This document shows positions 45,451 to 54,387 of a stretch of 54,387 nt of DNA, piece after piece. The notes under the pieces are model-generated. The model ran no database searches. It worked only from the letters and a program-made list of their open reading frames with translations, and was not told where the DNA came from. The stretch is from CAJXZP01 sp041563475 (GTDB lineage: Bacteria; Bacteroidota; Bacteroidia; Flavobacteriales_G; Salibacteraceae). Both the position numbers and the translations under genes were made by a program. The stretch is taken from the NCBI GenBank assembly GCA_041563475.1, contig JBFFMY010000012.1, forward strand, positions 1 through 54,387. Reading direction: 5' to 3'. Position 1 is the stretch's first letter. Each line of letters begins with the position of its first letter.

Positions 45451-46785
45451 TTAAATAATTCGGTCTCGCCAAGTCCCAAATTTCAAATAAAGCCAACTTA
45501 AAAGTAGCATGAATCCAAAATAGACAAATTCACTGCTCCAAACAACCCATAATTTACTTTCCAGTATAAGGGTTACATAGTAGGTAAAGACTAAATAAAT
45601 CCCCACACTCAGCGATTCAATAAACAATGCTGTTCTGGTGTTACCGGTACCAGATACGGCTCTAAATGGCATGAAAGCAAGAGTGAAAACAAACATGGAA
45701 TAGCTCGTTAACTTTAGGGTGCTTAGAGATTCCTGAATGACACTAGGATCACTTGTGAAAAGCCCTAAACAAAAGTCGGGGTAAAGGTTCAATATTAAAA
45801 AGAATAAGACATTAACAAGAACGCCTAAAAAGCTTGTTTTCAGAATTAAAGGAATAATCAACTCAAATCTTTTCTCACCCATTAAATTACTTACAAAAGT
45901 ATTTGTAGCATCCGCTAACGAGAACATCGGTACCATAATAAACATATAAATACCACGAATAATTTGCGAAATTGCAAGTTCCCGTTCACCCAAGTGTTCA
46001 ACAAAAATGAAAAAAGTTAGCCAAGCGCCAATAGAAATCGTGTTTTGCAACATTATGGGATTAGCTAATTTGAGAATGGTTTTTGTTTGCTTCCAATTGA
46101 ATTTTATTCTATTCTGCAACCCGTATTTCTTCAAATCAATGTAGCGAAAAGTGTAGTATACAAACAAAATGGTACCTCCTGCTTCAGCAATTACGGATGC
46201 AATAGCCGCACCTTGCACACCTAATGGAGGAATGGGTCCTAAACCATTGATTAGAACAATATCCAAGGTGATATTTAAAACTGAAATAAGGGGAGTAAAA
46301 ACGCCTAATATTTTAGTTTTAGTTATTCCTACATAAAAACCAATGAACAATAGATTTACAAGAGTGAAAATCACACCCCAACCTCTTGTTTTAATATATA
46401 TAATAGTAAAATGAACTACGTTTTGAGATTCAAAAATGGCGTTCAAAATATGCGGTAAAAGAGTTTGAATTAAGACAACTAAAAATAGTGCGAAAAATAT
46501 AGCAAAGTAAAGTCCTTGATAAAAATAGTTACCGATGCTCGAATACCGGTGTTCACCATTTCTTCGGCCAATAAAAATCTGGATAGCCGTGGTAAATCCC
46601 ATTCCAATGACAAATAAGAAGGCATATAGAATTTGGCCATTTCCAGTTCCTCCAAGAGGAGCCTCTCCTAAATTAGCCACAAGCATTATATCAACAATAC
46701 CAACTAAATTCATAGCCACACCAGCTATAACAAGTGGTGTTGTTACTTTCAAAATATTTTTAAATGATGTATTGAGTTGGTCCAT
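45451..46785 (-). CDS. MATE-family efflux transporter
   Basis: A 444-aa inner-membrane antiporter with 12 predicted helices in two halves. The N-terminal half begins LNTSFKNILKVTTPLVIAGV and contains the MATE-like segment GEAPLGGTGNGQILYAFLFV near residue 36. The pattern is repeated in the second half (IMLQNTISIGAWLTFFIFVE near 245). MATE proteins export cations, drugs or metabolites using H+ or Na+; the substrate is not predictable. Length is typical. It is convergent with the SprB-like gene, 9 bp between stops, and divergent from the dioxygenase gene. Confidence 0.92.
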   Translation of the reverse strand: MDQLNTSFKNILKVTTPLVIAGVAMNLVGIVDIMLVANLGEAPLGGTGNGQILYAFLFVIGMGFTTAIQIFIGRRNGEHRYSSIGNYFYQGLYFAIFFALFLVVLIQTLLPHILNAIFESQNVVHFTIIYIKTRGWGVIFTLVNLLFIGFYVGITKTKILGVFTPLISVLNITLDIVLINGLGPIPPLGVQGAAIASVIAEAGGTILFVYYTFRYIDLKKYGLQNRIKFNWKQTKTILKLANPIMLQNTISIGAWLTFFIFVEHLGERELAISQIIRGIYMFIMVPMFSLADATNTFVSNLMGEKRFELIIPLILKTSFLGVLVNVLFFLILNLYPDFCLGLFTSDPSVIQESLSTLKLTSYSMFVFTLAFMPFRAVSGTGNTRTALFIESLSVGIYLVFTYYVTLILESKLWVVWSSEFVYFGFMLLLSWLYLKFGTWRDRII

Positions 46786-46856
46786 TACGTGTGCAAAAAT
46801 GAACTTTATTAGATCAAAATAAATGGAAGACTGATAAAAATCAGTAATTTATGTGG

Positions 46857-46886
46857 TTGACTAAAACGCAAGCCTGTTTATATTGC
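46857..46886 (+). promoter_or_regulatory. Weak candidate promoter for tryptophan dioxygenase
   Basis: TTG at 46857-46859, 19 bp, then TATATTGC at 46879-46886 (four of six fixed -7 positions match). The start site would be near 46893, before the ATG at 46906 and after most of the in-frame TTG 46897 context, so the ATG is preferred. Confidence 0.33.
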
Positions 46887-46905
46887 ACATTTAAAATTGG
46901 AATTA

Positions 46906-47838
46906 ATGACTAGAGAAGAACTTTTAAACGCAATTGACAAAAAATATAAGGACATGGGTCAAGATCCTGATGTTCATTTATCCGGTTTGTTATATGCGGA
47001 ACCCATGAAATATTGGGATTTCATCCAGGTAGACGCGCTATTAGGACTTCAAACACAAAGAACGCAATTGCCCGATGAAATGGTGTTTATTATGTATCAT
47101 CAAATCAACGAGTTATTATTCAAAATGATATTGTGGGAAATTGCTCAAGTATCAGAAAAGGAAACGATTACAGCTGAAAAATTCACAATGCATTTGGGAA
47201 GAATTAGCCGTTATTTTGATATGTTATCGAATTCTTTTGACATCATGAGAGATGGAATGGAGCAAGAGCAATATATGAAGTTTAGAGATACGCTAACCCC
47301 TGCGAGTGGTTTCCAAAGTGCGCAATACCGTAAAATAGAATTTGCATCTACCGAGTTAATTAACTTGATTGACAACAGATTTAGAGCTACTATCGACAGA
47401 AACACGCCTTTTGAACATGCGTATGAACATTTGTATTGGCAAGCTGCAGGAAAGAATTACGCCACAGGGGGCAAAAGTAAATTGCTATTAAATTTTGAGG
47501 ATAAGTATTTTGAAGAATTTATAACATTCATGAAGGATTATAATACTTTAAATCTTTGGAGTAAATTTAAATCTCTTCCTGAGGAAGATAGAGAGAACAA
47601 AAAGTTAATTAACGCCATGCGTCATTACGATCACACTGTTAATGTGGATTGGGTAATGCACCACCTAAATGCTGCTAAAAAGTATATTGGTGGAGGAGAA
47701 GCCACTGGAGGAAGTGATTGGACCAAATATATGCACCCAAAATACCAAAGAAGAATTTTCTTTCCAGAATTATGGTCCGAAGAAGAACTTGCAAATTGGG
47801 GGATTACTAATCTAGATGGGTATGAAATATTAAATTAA
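46906..47838 (+). CDS. Tryptophan 2,3-dioxygenase family protein
   Basis: Heme enzyme that opens the indole ring of tryptophan, giving N-formylkynurenine; cytosolic tetramer. From ATG 46906 (MTREELLNAIDKKYKDMGQD) it has 310 aa. TDO features are visible: the WDFIQVDALLGLQ segment near 40, FIMYHQINELLFKMILWEI near 63 (the distal-pocket histidine), the loop GFQSAQYRKIEF near 129, and the C-terminal GGSDWTKYMHPKYQRRIFFP near 270, with RHYDHTVNVDW carrying a candidate proximal histidine. A TTG at 46897 would add three residues. The kynurenine-pathway genes are not present here. A small lipoprotein gene starts 12 bp downstream. Confidence 0.93.
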   Translation: MTREELLNAIDKKYKDMGQDPDVHLSGLLYAEPMKYWDFIQVDALLGLQTQRTQLPDEMVFIMYHQINELLFKMILWEIAQVSEKETITAEKFTMHLGRISRYFDMLSNSFDIMRDGMEQEQYMKFRDTLTPASGFQSAQYRKIEFASTELINLIDNRFRATIDRNTPFEHAYEHLYWQAAGKNYATGGKSKLLLNFEDKYFEEFITFMKDYNTLNLWSKFKSLPEEDRENKKLINAMRHYDHTVNVDWVMHHLNAAKKYIGGGEATGGSDWTKYMHPKYQRRIFFPELWSEEELANWGITNLDGYEILN

Positions 47839-47850
47839 TAGCGATTATTC

Positions 47851-48252
47851 ATGAAATACTTTTTTCAAATCCTTCTTACTTTTTCGATTCTCAGCTGTAC
47901 TGGAGGAAAAAACTCTGTGTATCGTACAATTTCCATTGAAAGAGCTTCCATTCAAGAGCTAGTTGCGGGAGTGGAGGGAGGAGGAAGTACCTATAACTTC
48001 ATTTTCCAGTTTGAAAACATTCAGACAAAAAATGATTCCATAATCCTATTATTCAATGGAAAAGAATCCAAATTGTTTTCTATGGATAAAAAAGGGGAGT
48101 TTTCTGCTAACGTGCATTTTACGCAAAAAGAAAAAATGAATATCTCAAGTTATAGTGACTTTGAATTGAAGAAAGCTATTATTTACTTTTCTTCTATTGA
48201 TAGTGTCGAAGTTAATGACCTAGTAGTTCTTGAAACACAATACTTGCCTTAA
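47851..48252 (+). CDS. Small lipoprotein of unknown function
   Basis: A 133-aa protein with a type-II signal peptide MKYFFQILLTFSILSCTGGK (lipobox LSC, cysteine at residue 16). The mature part, with mixed strands (STYNFIFQFENIQTKNDSII, LLFNGKESKLFSM), resembles small beta-sandwich lipoproteins but gives no family. The 12-bp gap to the dioxygenase gene suggests co-transcription. It is convergent with the type-B T9SS gene, 39 bp apart. Confidence 0.8.
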   Translation: MKYFFQILLTFSILSCTGGKNSVYRTISIERASIQELVAGVEGGGSTYNFIFQFENIQTKNDSIILLFNGKESKLFSMDKKGEFSANVHFTQKEKMNISSYSDFELKKAIIYFSSIDSVEVNDLVVLETQYLP

Positions 48253-48291
48253 GTAGGGCAGTTAATTTAAGAACTGAAGTAATTCAAAAAT

Positions 48292-50583
48292 TTAACGGTT
48301 AAGAGTAATATTACCATTAAACATTACTCTTTCAGCATTTTCATCAATTATTTCAATCGAATAATAATATACTCCTATTGGCAATTCATTTCCATTAGAA
48401 TGTGTTCCATTCCATAAAATTTGTTCGTCCTCAGAAACAAAAACAATATCACCCCATCTATTAAATATAGTTGTATGGATCGATTCTACACCACTAATTA
48501 AAATAGGAATCAATATATCATTTACACCATCACTATTGGGGGTGAAAATATTTGGCATTTTTAAAATTACTTCACAACTAATTTCATTTACATAAACCGA
48601 ATCGGAATTTGAACATCCATTCCGAATGACTTCTACCCAATAAAATCCTTGATTACGTACCAAAAATGTAGGTTCGGTGCTTAAATCCTGCCATGTATAG
48701 CTAGCTCCTGGATTAAATGAATTCAGTTGAAACGGAGTAATAGCGCAAATTACGGTATCTGAACCCAATTCCACAATAGGCAATGGAAGAACAGTTGCAA
48801 AAATGGAGTCCATAGTAGAACACCCATTAACAGATACTTTTACATAATATAGACCTTCGGTTGTTACTTCAAACCAAGATTTGGTAGAATTATCCTGCCA
48901 TAGATACGCTGCTCCATTTGTAATGGCATCCAACGTTACACTTGCTTCATCACAAAACTCTACATCATCCCCTAAATCAACAATTGGAAATGCATTATAA
49001 GAAACATTAATAGTTTCAGAAACTGTTGTACAAGAGTTAGTTACCTCAACCCAATAAGTGCCCGTTTGGTTTACTAAAAACACAGAATCGGTTGAATTGT
49101 CATTCCACAAATAAGTCGAGTTGGGAAAATACCCACTAAGTAAAAGGGTCTCTCCATCGCAAAGGGAAGTATCATTACCAAGGGAAGGAACAGGGTTTAA
49201 AATAAAATAAATGACCACTGTATCTGAAGCTTTGCAATTATTTATGGAGGCTTCCACCCAATACGTACCGGAAGAATTAACGAATAAAATGGGATTTGTT
49301 GATCCGTTTGACCATAGGTAGGTAGCGTTGCTATTTGTAGCTTGCAAAATTATTGATTGACCTTGACACAAAGTAGAATCAGCTCCCAAATTCACGGTAG
49401 GTACAGGATCAAAATTAACTTGAATAGTATCTCTAATACTACATTTATTAACGGTTACTTGAGCCCAATAGCTATTTGTTGTATTAACTGAAATTAACGG
49501 TGTTGTATCATTTGTATTCCATAAATAAGAAGCATTGCTGGTCGTTGCGTTTATAGTAAAAACTTCACCTTGACATAAAACGGTGTCAGGCCCAATATCC
49601 AATAAAGGATAAGTAGAGTATTGAATAACTATAGTGTCGCTATAAACTAGGCAACTATCCGTTATTTGCACCCAATAAGTTCCGGGTTGTAATACCGTAA
49701 ATGTTTCGTTAGTGGAATTGTCTTGCCAGAGGTAAGTAGCACCAACATTATTGGCATCTAAAACCAAAGAATCACCTGTACATAATCCGGTATCATTACC
49801 TAGAACCACATTAGGACCTAATCCAATAGTAATATCAAGTATTTCAATAGAATCTGGACAGTTTGGAACGGTATCAGCAATTGTATATGAATATGTTCCA
49901 GCACTATCACTCGAAGGATCAAAAGTACCTAAATATCCGTTCATTAACGTTGAAGGTCCAATCCAAACACCCGTATTTCCAAGAGTAGTTATCAAAGAGT
50001 CGTAAAGATTAACGGGGTTCTCGTTAACACAAAAGTCAAGCATTTGGTTGACAATTGGAGGAGAGCAAATTTCTAATTTCAAATCATCCATTCCAAAGTC
50101 ATTATTTCCTACCCCTCCGTTATAAACAATTTCGAAATATATCGTGCTTGTTGATGGATTTAAACTAGGAGTATTCCATTGAATCCATCCAGCGCTATTC
50201 ACATAAGTATTAGTGATAATAGCTAAAATGAGGTTATTCGCATCGCGTACTCTCAGGGTAATTGTACTTGAGCCTCCATTAATTTCTTTAACCCAAGTGC
50301 TAAACCGGTACTGTGCATTTACGCATACAGGGTATTCTCTACTAAAAACTACAGTATTTCCAGCTAACCCATTTACAAAGTTCATATAAAAGCCTTTTAA
50401 TCCAGTATGCGCTGCATAAGAAAGGGGATTGGGATGATAAGTAGTTCCAGAAACTAAACCAGGAATTGCCGTTGAATATTCAAAATTATCATACGAATCC
50501 GATGTCCAAACACATTGAGAATTAACGGATTGAGGCAGGAAAAATAAACCTGCAATAAGTATTAAAATATTAGTTTTCATCAT
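48292..50583 (-). CDS. T9SS type-B cargo with six tandem Ig-like repeats (763 aa)
   Basis: Signal peptide MMKTNILILIAGLFFLPQSV (to NS-Q), then a jelly-roll-like N-terminal domain (residues 20-175, CVWTSDSYDNFEYS to NDFGMDDLKLEIC). An Ig-like unit follows, then six tandem repeats of about 75 aa across about 260-680, each starting LGxDtxLCxG and containing a YLWxDNST motif and GTYWVxV. A gliding-motility-associated C-terminal domain ends it (about 675-763, IFTPNSDGVNDILIP, FNRWGDIVFVSE, GVYYYSIEII). It is probably secreted by the T9SS and displayed on the surface. ATG 50580 is an equally good start. It is transcribed alone, leftward. Confidence 0.92.
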   Translation of the reverse strand: MMKTNILILIAGLFFLPQSVNSQCVWTSDSYDNFEYSTAIPGLVSGTTYHPNPLSYAAHTGLKGFYMNFVNGLAGNTVVFSREYPVCVNAQYRFSTWVKEINGGSSTITLRVRDANNLILAIITNTYVNSAGWIQWNTPSLNPSTSTIYFEIVYNGGVGNNDFGMDDLKLEICSPPIVNQMLDFCVNENPVNLYDSLITTLGNTGVWIGPSTLMNGYLGTFDPSSDSAGTYSYTIADTVPNCPDSIEILDITIGLGPNVVLGNDTGLCTGDSLVLDANNVGATYLWQDNSTNETFTVLQPGTYWVQITDSCLVYSDTIVIQYSTYPLLDIGPDTVLCQGEVFTINATTSNASYLWNTNDTTPLISVNTTNSYWAQVTVNKCSIRDTIQVNFDPVPTVNLGADSTLCQGQSIILQATNSNATYLWSNGSTNPILFVNSSGTYWVEASINNCKASDTVVIYFILNPVPSLGNDTSLCDGETLLLSGYFPNSTYLWNDNSTDSVFLVNQTGTYWVEVTNSCTTVSETINVSYNAFPIVDLGDDVEFCDEASVTLDAITNGAAYLWQDNSTKSWFEVTTEGLYYVKVSVNGCSTMDSIFATVLPLPIVELGSDTVICAITPFQLNSFNPGASYTWQDLSTEPTFLVRNQGFYWVEVIRNGCSNSDSVYVNEISCEVILKMPNIFTPNSDGVNDILIPILISGVESIHTTIFNRWGDIVFVSEDEQILWNGTHSNGNELPIGVYYYSIEIIDENAERVMFNGNITLNR

Positions 50584-50967
50584 TAAACTTTCAGTTTAAA
50601 AAAGTACTAAAATCGTGCAAATAATAGGCAATAAAATTAACTCAACATTATTAATCTAAACCAATTTGAAAATTCTAATAATGAAACTAGTTACAAGTTG
50701 ACTACATTGGGGTAGGGTTGTAAGCCCTTGGTGAGTGGTGCTTACATTAGTAGATTGTTGAAGAAGGATTTTTAATAAACTCCAAGTTTATACTTGGAGT
50801 TTATTAATTTAGGGCTTGCATTGATGGTTATAAATGAAAATTTTACTCATTTTCATTACCCAAATGTAAACTCATTTAACTTTGAAAAAACGGATAGTTT
50901 GTGAAGAGACCTATTTGGTTCACGGAAATTTAACAGGGATTTGTAAGCATCTAATATTACTAAAGAT
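50584..50967. other. Intergenic region between T9SS cargo and the LytTR operon
   Basis: About 380 bp with no gene recognised. It contains the 15-bp perfect hairpin at 50772-50807 (listed separately) and a looser inverted repeat TGTAAGC/GCTTACA at about 50719-50746 around a 14-nt loop. The remainder is AT-rich, and includes the promoter region of the T9SS gene, where no full TAnnTTTG match was found. Confidence 0.5.
50772..50807. terminator. Perfect 15-bp hairpin, possible terminator of the LytTR operon
   Basis: Arms at 50772-50786 and 50793-50807 (core ACTCCAAG/CTTGGAGT) with a TTTATA loop. It lies about 160 bp after the stop of the leftward response-regulator gene in the direction of the adjacent T9SS gene, but lacks a clear T-run on either strand. 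It could be a terminator, an RNA-stabilising hairpin or a protein-binding palindrome. Confidence 0.45.
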
Positions 50968-51678
50968 TTATCCAACTAAAATATCACTTAAATTATTAAA
51001 GTAGTTTTTTGAAACGGGAATCATTTCATTGCCAATACACACAAAACCGCCATCTTCTTTGGTAAATCTCGTTATTTCCGCGGTATTTACAACATAAGAT
51101 CTATGAATGCGTTTGAATTGGGGACTGAATAATTTATTTTCTGCAAACTTTAGAGATTTCGAAATTAAAATTGGATTACGGTTCTTAATATGAATCTCGG
51201 TATAACTTCCAGAAGCTTTACAAAAAAGAACTTGATCTGTTTTAATTACATGTACACCTTGATCAGTACTTAATTTAATTATTTCAGATGGGGCTATTTT
51301 TTTTGTCTTTTTATAATGTGCTTGAAATTGATCAACAGTCTTCACTAATTCTTTATAATCTATGGGTTTTAGTAAATAATCAAAGGCATGTTGTTTAATA
51401 GCTTTTAGACTAAATTCTTCATGAGCGGTAACAAATACCACATGAAAATCTCGAGTTGGAAACATTTCCAAAAAATCAAATCCGGTGCCCTCAGGAGGCA
51501 TTGAAATATCTAAAAAAACGAGCTCAGGACTAGTACTTTTAACTATTTTGATTCCTTCAGAAATTGAGTTAGCTGTTCCTACAACTTCAATTTCAGGACA
51601 ATAATCGGACAATAGAATTTCAATGTTTTCAATCGCAGCGAACTCGTCATCTATTATTACAGAAGATATTTTTTTCAT
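50968..51678 (-). CDS. LytTR-family response regulator
   Basis: A 236-aa two-component transcription factor. The receiver domain (residues 1-120) has the acidic pair SVIIDDEFAA near 10, phospho-acceptor aspartate in VFLDISMPP near 56, the threonine in FVTAHEEFSL near 83, and the lysine in YLLKPIDY near 106. The C-terminal LytTR DNA-binding domain (about 135-236) has VLFCKASGSYTEIHIKNRNP and FKRIHRSYVVNTAEI. It sits 2 bp downstream of its cognate sensor gene. Targets are unknown; LytTR proteins often bind imperfect direct repeats. Confidence 0.95.
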   Translation of the reverse strand: MKKISSVIIDDEFAAIENIEILLSDYCPEIEVVGTANSISEGIKIVKSTSPELVFLDISMPPEGTGFDFLEMFPTRDFHVVFVTAHEEFSLKAIKQHAFDYLLKPIDYKELVKTVDQFQAHYKKTKKIAPSEIIKLSTDQGVHVIKTDQVLFCKASGSYTEIHIKNRNPILISKSLKFAENKLFSPQFKRIHRSYVVNTAEITRFTKEDGGFVCIGNEMIPVSKNYFNNLSDILVG

Positions 51679-51680
51679 AG

Positions 51681-54387
51681 TTATTTTCTTAATTCGTAAG
51701 GTATACTGAATTTAACAATGGTCCCAACGAATGTGTTTGACTTTTGATTTGGAAAAGCTTCAGTTATCGTCACTTTCGACATTTGATTATTAAGTTCTGA
51801 AAGAAGTTTAATTCTCTTTTTGGTTATATCTGACCCTACTGATTTGTGCATATTTTCAGTTTGTATAATCCTAGTAGCGGAAGCGTTTTGAATTCCTATT
51901 CCATTGTCAACGATCTCAAAATTTAAAGTTTCATTTACTTTGTGAATTGAAATTTTTATTACGCCAATGGGGTTTGTATACACTTTTCCATGCCAAATAG
52001 AATTTTCAACATAGGGTTGCAATAGGAGGGATGGAATCACACATTCTTCAATTTTAATTGCCTCATCAATTTCTACAATATATTCGAAATTAGATCGTAA
52101 CCTTTTACGCTCTAAATCAACATACATGCCTAGAATTTCCAGTTCCCTGGCTAAAAAGATAGATGTAGATTCTGAATTTTGTAAAATGGTACGAATTAAC
52201 CTTGAAAAATCGAGAAGGTATTCATTTGCAGCCTCTTTATCATTTTTCAGAATGTAATTTTGAATGGAGTTTAAAGAATTAAAAATGAAATGAGGACTCA
52301 TTTTCGACTGTAAGGCTAAAACTTGCATTTCATTGATTTTTCTTTCCAATTTGGTTTTGTTCACATAAAATCTAATGACGTATCGAATTATTAATGAGGT
52401 AGTTACTATAAGAATTAAAACTATTAAAAATTGAAACCACCAAGTTTGAAGAATATTAGGTTCAATATTAATCAATACAGATTTCACCTCACTTTCGACA
52501 CCATCAATATTTTTAGCTTTTACTTCCAAAGTGTATGTTCCAGGATCCAATGAATTAAATACAATGCTTGAATTAGTAGTTGAACTCCAACTGGAATTTG
52601 CAGGAAGCAACCTGTAACTATAAATAAAATTATTCTGAGACTTATAGCTTATAGCTTGATAATTAACAGTTAATGTGTTTAAATTAGGTGGTAAATTAAT
52701 TTCGTCATTTAAATCAAAATTAGAGTGCCCACCTGCATATGAGTTAAAATATAGATAGGGAGGAGGTAATCTTTTGGAAAGTTCCGATTTCTTTACCTTT
52801 CCAACTCCCATGTTGTTAGCGAAGAACAAATAACCTTTATGGGATTTAATCTGCCTGATATCTGGAAGTTCAAGCCCATCAAAGGCTGAAATTACATTTT
52901 GATAAACCCAGTTAGAATCCTTACGAACAAGAATGTAAACTCCTGAATTAGAAGCAATTAAAAATTCATTTTTAATTGAGTCATATTCCATTTGGTAAAC
53001 CGCATTTAATTTATCGATATTATAATTTTCAATTTTTTTTATCTTATCTTGATAATAAACGTAAATACCGTTTGATTTTGTTGCGAAAAACAAGGATCCA
53101 TTATTGGACTCCTCAATATCTTGAATTCTAAATGATTCGATTTCAGAAAATAAACTAGACTTTAGAGGTATTTCTTTATTTCTGTCGAATTCAAATAAGC
53201 CAGTTAAGGTCCCTAACCAAATATTTTTTTTAGAATCTTTAAATAATTTCAAAACCTTTGGAGGGAATTTCAGTATACGTTCATTTCTCCAATATTCTTG
53301 ACTAGGCAATGTTTTATACCAATTCCGTATTTCTCGGTCAACATACCAGGTATTTTCGTAAAAATCATAATCAGTTGATAAATCACTAACGTTCAATGGG
53401 ATTTTTTTAAAGTTTTTGTAAACTTTAATTATTCCACGTGTTGGACTTGCTATTAAATATTTAGAATGGGAGAACTTTACAATTGAAGTTACTTCAGGAA
53501 AGAATTCCTCAAAACATAACGAGTTTTCGAGTTTAAGCCCTCTATTTAAACATTCTTTTTTTAAATCCTGAAATGAAAGAGGAATAGTATCATTTAGTAG
53601 TAATGAATAGGTTGAATTTATTCTGTAATTGTTGTTTCGAGTATTGAAACAAAACAATAAGGTTTGTTCCGTTTCTAAAATTCCATTTATATGACCATTA
53701 TTAAAGTCAGCAGCTATTTTAAAAAGAAAAATTTTTGGATTTGGTATGTAAAAGACCCCATTATATAAGGATGAGCACCAATAACCACCCTCGAAATCTT
53801 TTGTTATCGAGGTTACATAAAATTTCTCAAGTAATTTTCTTAGTATGCATTGTTCCACTTTTGAATAAAAGTAGACACCAGTTTTAGTACCAATTACACA
53901 AACAGTATCCCAATTGTAAACATGAACTCGTCCAAATTTTTCTGTTTGAAGAACTAATTTATCAGTAAAAAAATTATCGTTTACTAATTTCGATACATTC
54001 TCAAAAAGTTCTAAATGGGTTATAGATTTTTGAGCCCGAATCAATTCAGCGCTAATAATGGGTTTTGAGATTTTCTTTATGATTCCCGAGTTACTAATTT
54101 TAATTTCTTCAATTGGGTACCCTAAATTAGTCACTAGCCAAAGGGTTATTTCATTCTGATCGGTTATCGCAAATTTAGTAATAGTGTTACCTACATAATA
54201 TTGGGATGTGGCTTTTTGGATGGATTCATTGAATTCATAGGGCATAAATTCACCATTTTCATAATAACACAAATTACGATTATAGGTCATAAACCATATT
54301 CGTCCCTGATTATCCTCCTGAATCTTAAAAATAGTATTATCCGTAAGACCATCCAAGGTAGTAAAGACTTTGAATTCCGCCCCATCA
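51681..54387 (-). CDS. Two-component regulator propeller/LytS-type histidine kinase (5'-truncated)
   Basis: Open from the window end to TAA at 51681, at least 902 residues; the TTG at 54356 is internal, because the same frame upstream continues as coding sequence (DGAEFKVFTTLDG). Parts seen: repeated regulator-propeller blades (IFKIQEDNQGRIWF near the 5' end, LFKDSKKNIWLGTLTGLFEF and similar), a Y_Y_Y beta-domain (YRLLPANSSWSSTTNSSIVF), one transmembrane helix (WWFQFLIVLILIVTTSLIIR), a LytS-type phospho-acceptor region (MSPHFIFNSLNSIQNYI, His conserved), and an HATPase domain with the N-box LLQPYVENSIWHG and the NGIGI motif. The extracellular propeller would sense a ligand, often a glycan or its breakdown products. 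The response regulator follows 2 bp downstream. Confidence 0.93.
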   Translation of the reverse strand, partial: DGAEFKVFTTLDGLTDNTIFKIQEDNQGRIWFMTYNRNLCYYENGEFMPYEFNESIQKATSQYYVGNTITKFAITDQNEITLWLVTNLGYPIEEIKISNSGIIKKISKPIISAELIRAQKSITHLELFENVSKLVNDNFFTDKLVLQTEKFGRVHVYNWDTVCVIGTKTGVYFYSKVEQCILRKLLEKFYVTSITKDFEGGYWCSSLYNGVFYIPNPKIFLFKIAADFNNGHINGILETEQTLLFCFNTRNNNYRINSTYSLLLNDTIPLSFQDLKKECLNRGLKLENSLCFEEFFPEVTSIVKFSHSKYLIASPTRGIIKVYKNFKKIPLNVSDLSTDYDFYENTWYVDREIRNWYKTLPSQEYWRNERILKFPPKVLKLFKDSKKNIWLGTLTGLFEFDRNKEIPLKSSLFSEIESFRIQDIEESNNGSLFFATKSNGIYVYYQDKIKKIENYNIDKLNAVYQMEYDSIKNEFLIASNSGVYILVRKDSNWVYQNVISAFDGLELPDIRQIKSHKGYLFFANNMGVGKVKKSELSKRLPPPYLYFNSYAGGHSNFDLNDEINLPPNLNTLTVNYQAISYKSQNNFIYSYRLLPANSSWSSTTNSSIVFNSLDPGTYTLEVKAKNIDGVESEVKSVLINIEPNILQTWWFQFLIVLILIVTTSLIIRYVIRFYVNKTKLERKINEMQVLALQSKMSPHFIFNSLNSIQNYILKNDKEAANEYLLDFSRLIRTILQNSESTSIFLARELEILGMYVDLERKRLRSNFEYIVEIDEAIKIEECVIPSLLLQPYVENSIWHGKVYTNPIGVIKISIHKVNETLNFEIVDNGIGIQNASATRIIQTENMHKSVGSDITKKRIKLLSELNNQMSKVTITEAFPNQKSNTFVGTIVKFSIPYELRK

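Overview
The window reads as chromosomal DNA of a low-GC Bacteroidota, most likely a marine or freshwater Flavobacteriales member of the Crocinitomicaceae/Cryomorphaceae kind (the family is an inference). Supporting signs are type IX secretion (T9SS) C-terminal sorting domains of types A and B, SprB repeats, Bacteroidota-type promoters (-7 TAnnTTTG with an upstream TTG), almost no Shine-Dalgarno sequences, the folP-cdaA pair, a BT_3928-family protein, and a long run of strongly AT-rich coding sequence. No rRNA, tRNA, CRISPR array or transposase was recognised.

Region 1-18 kb is mostly housekeeping. folP and cdaA (cut by the window edge) run left. Divergently, a DUF1599 protein, a BT_3928/DoxX-like membrane protein, tpiA and prmA form a tight operon. 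Two very large exported-protein genes follow: a 1508-aa orphan, and an 1843-aa protein with TPR, beta-propeller and CRD-like N-terminal parts resembling PorE but ending in SPOR repeats. Then come clpS, an M48 lipoprotein protease, an NfeD protein and flotillin FloA, closed by a terminator.

Region 18-32 kb holds rlmD (lacking the Fe-S cysteines), an apparently unannotated transcription unit with its own strong terminator (possible structured RNA), rocD, a decayed T9SS-cargo pseudogene (two frameshifts plus one stop), a 1095-aa TPR/YwqK-repeat protein, a methyltransferase and a 1486-aa AsmA-like protein.

Region 32-38 kb is the most interesting. It is a probable inducible-mutagenesis cassette: a LexA-like XRE-S24 repressor with its own promoter and palindromic operator, opposed by dinB (Pol IV) and a short DnaE2/ImuC-like polymerase III alpha subunit. 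A four-helix-bundle (23S-IVS-type) element of about 0.5 kb with purine/pyrimidine-biased inverted repeats sits between repressor and polymerases. One of its repeats supplies the N-terminal codons of dinB.

Region 38-54 kb contains a WG-repeat pseudogene interrupted by TGA exactly where a WG tryptophan is expected, a CPBP-like membrane protein, an LpxL-like acyltransferase divergent from a SMUG2-type glycosylase, two large T9SS type-B adhesin-like proteins, a MATE exporter, tryptophan 2,3-dioxygenase, a small lipoprotein, and a LytS/LytTR two-component pair whose sensor runs off the window.
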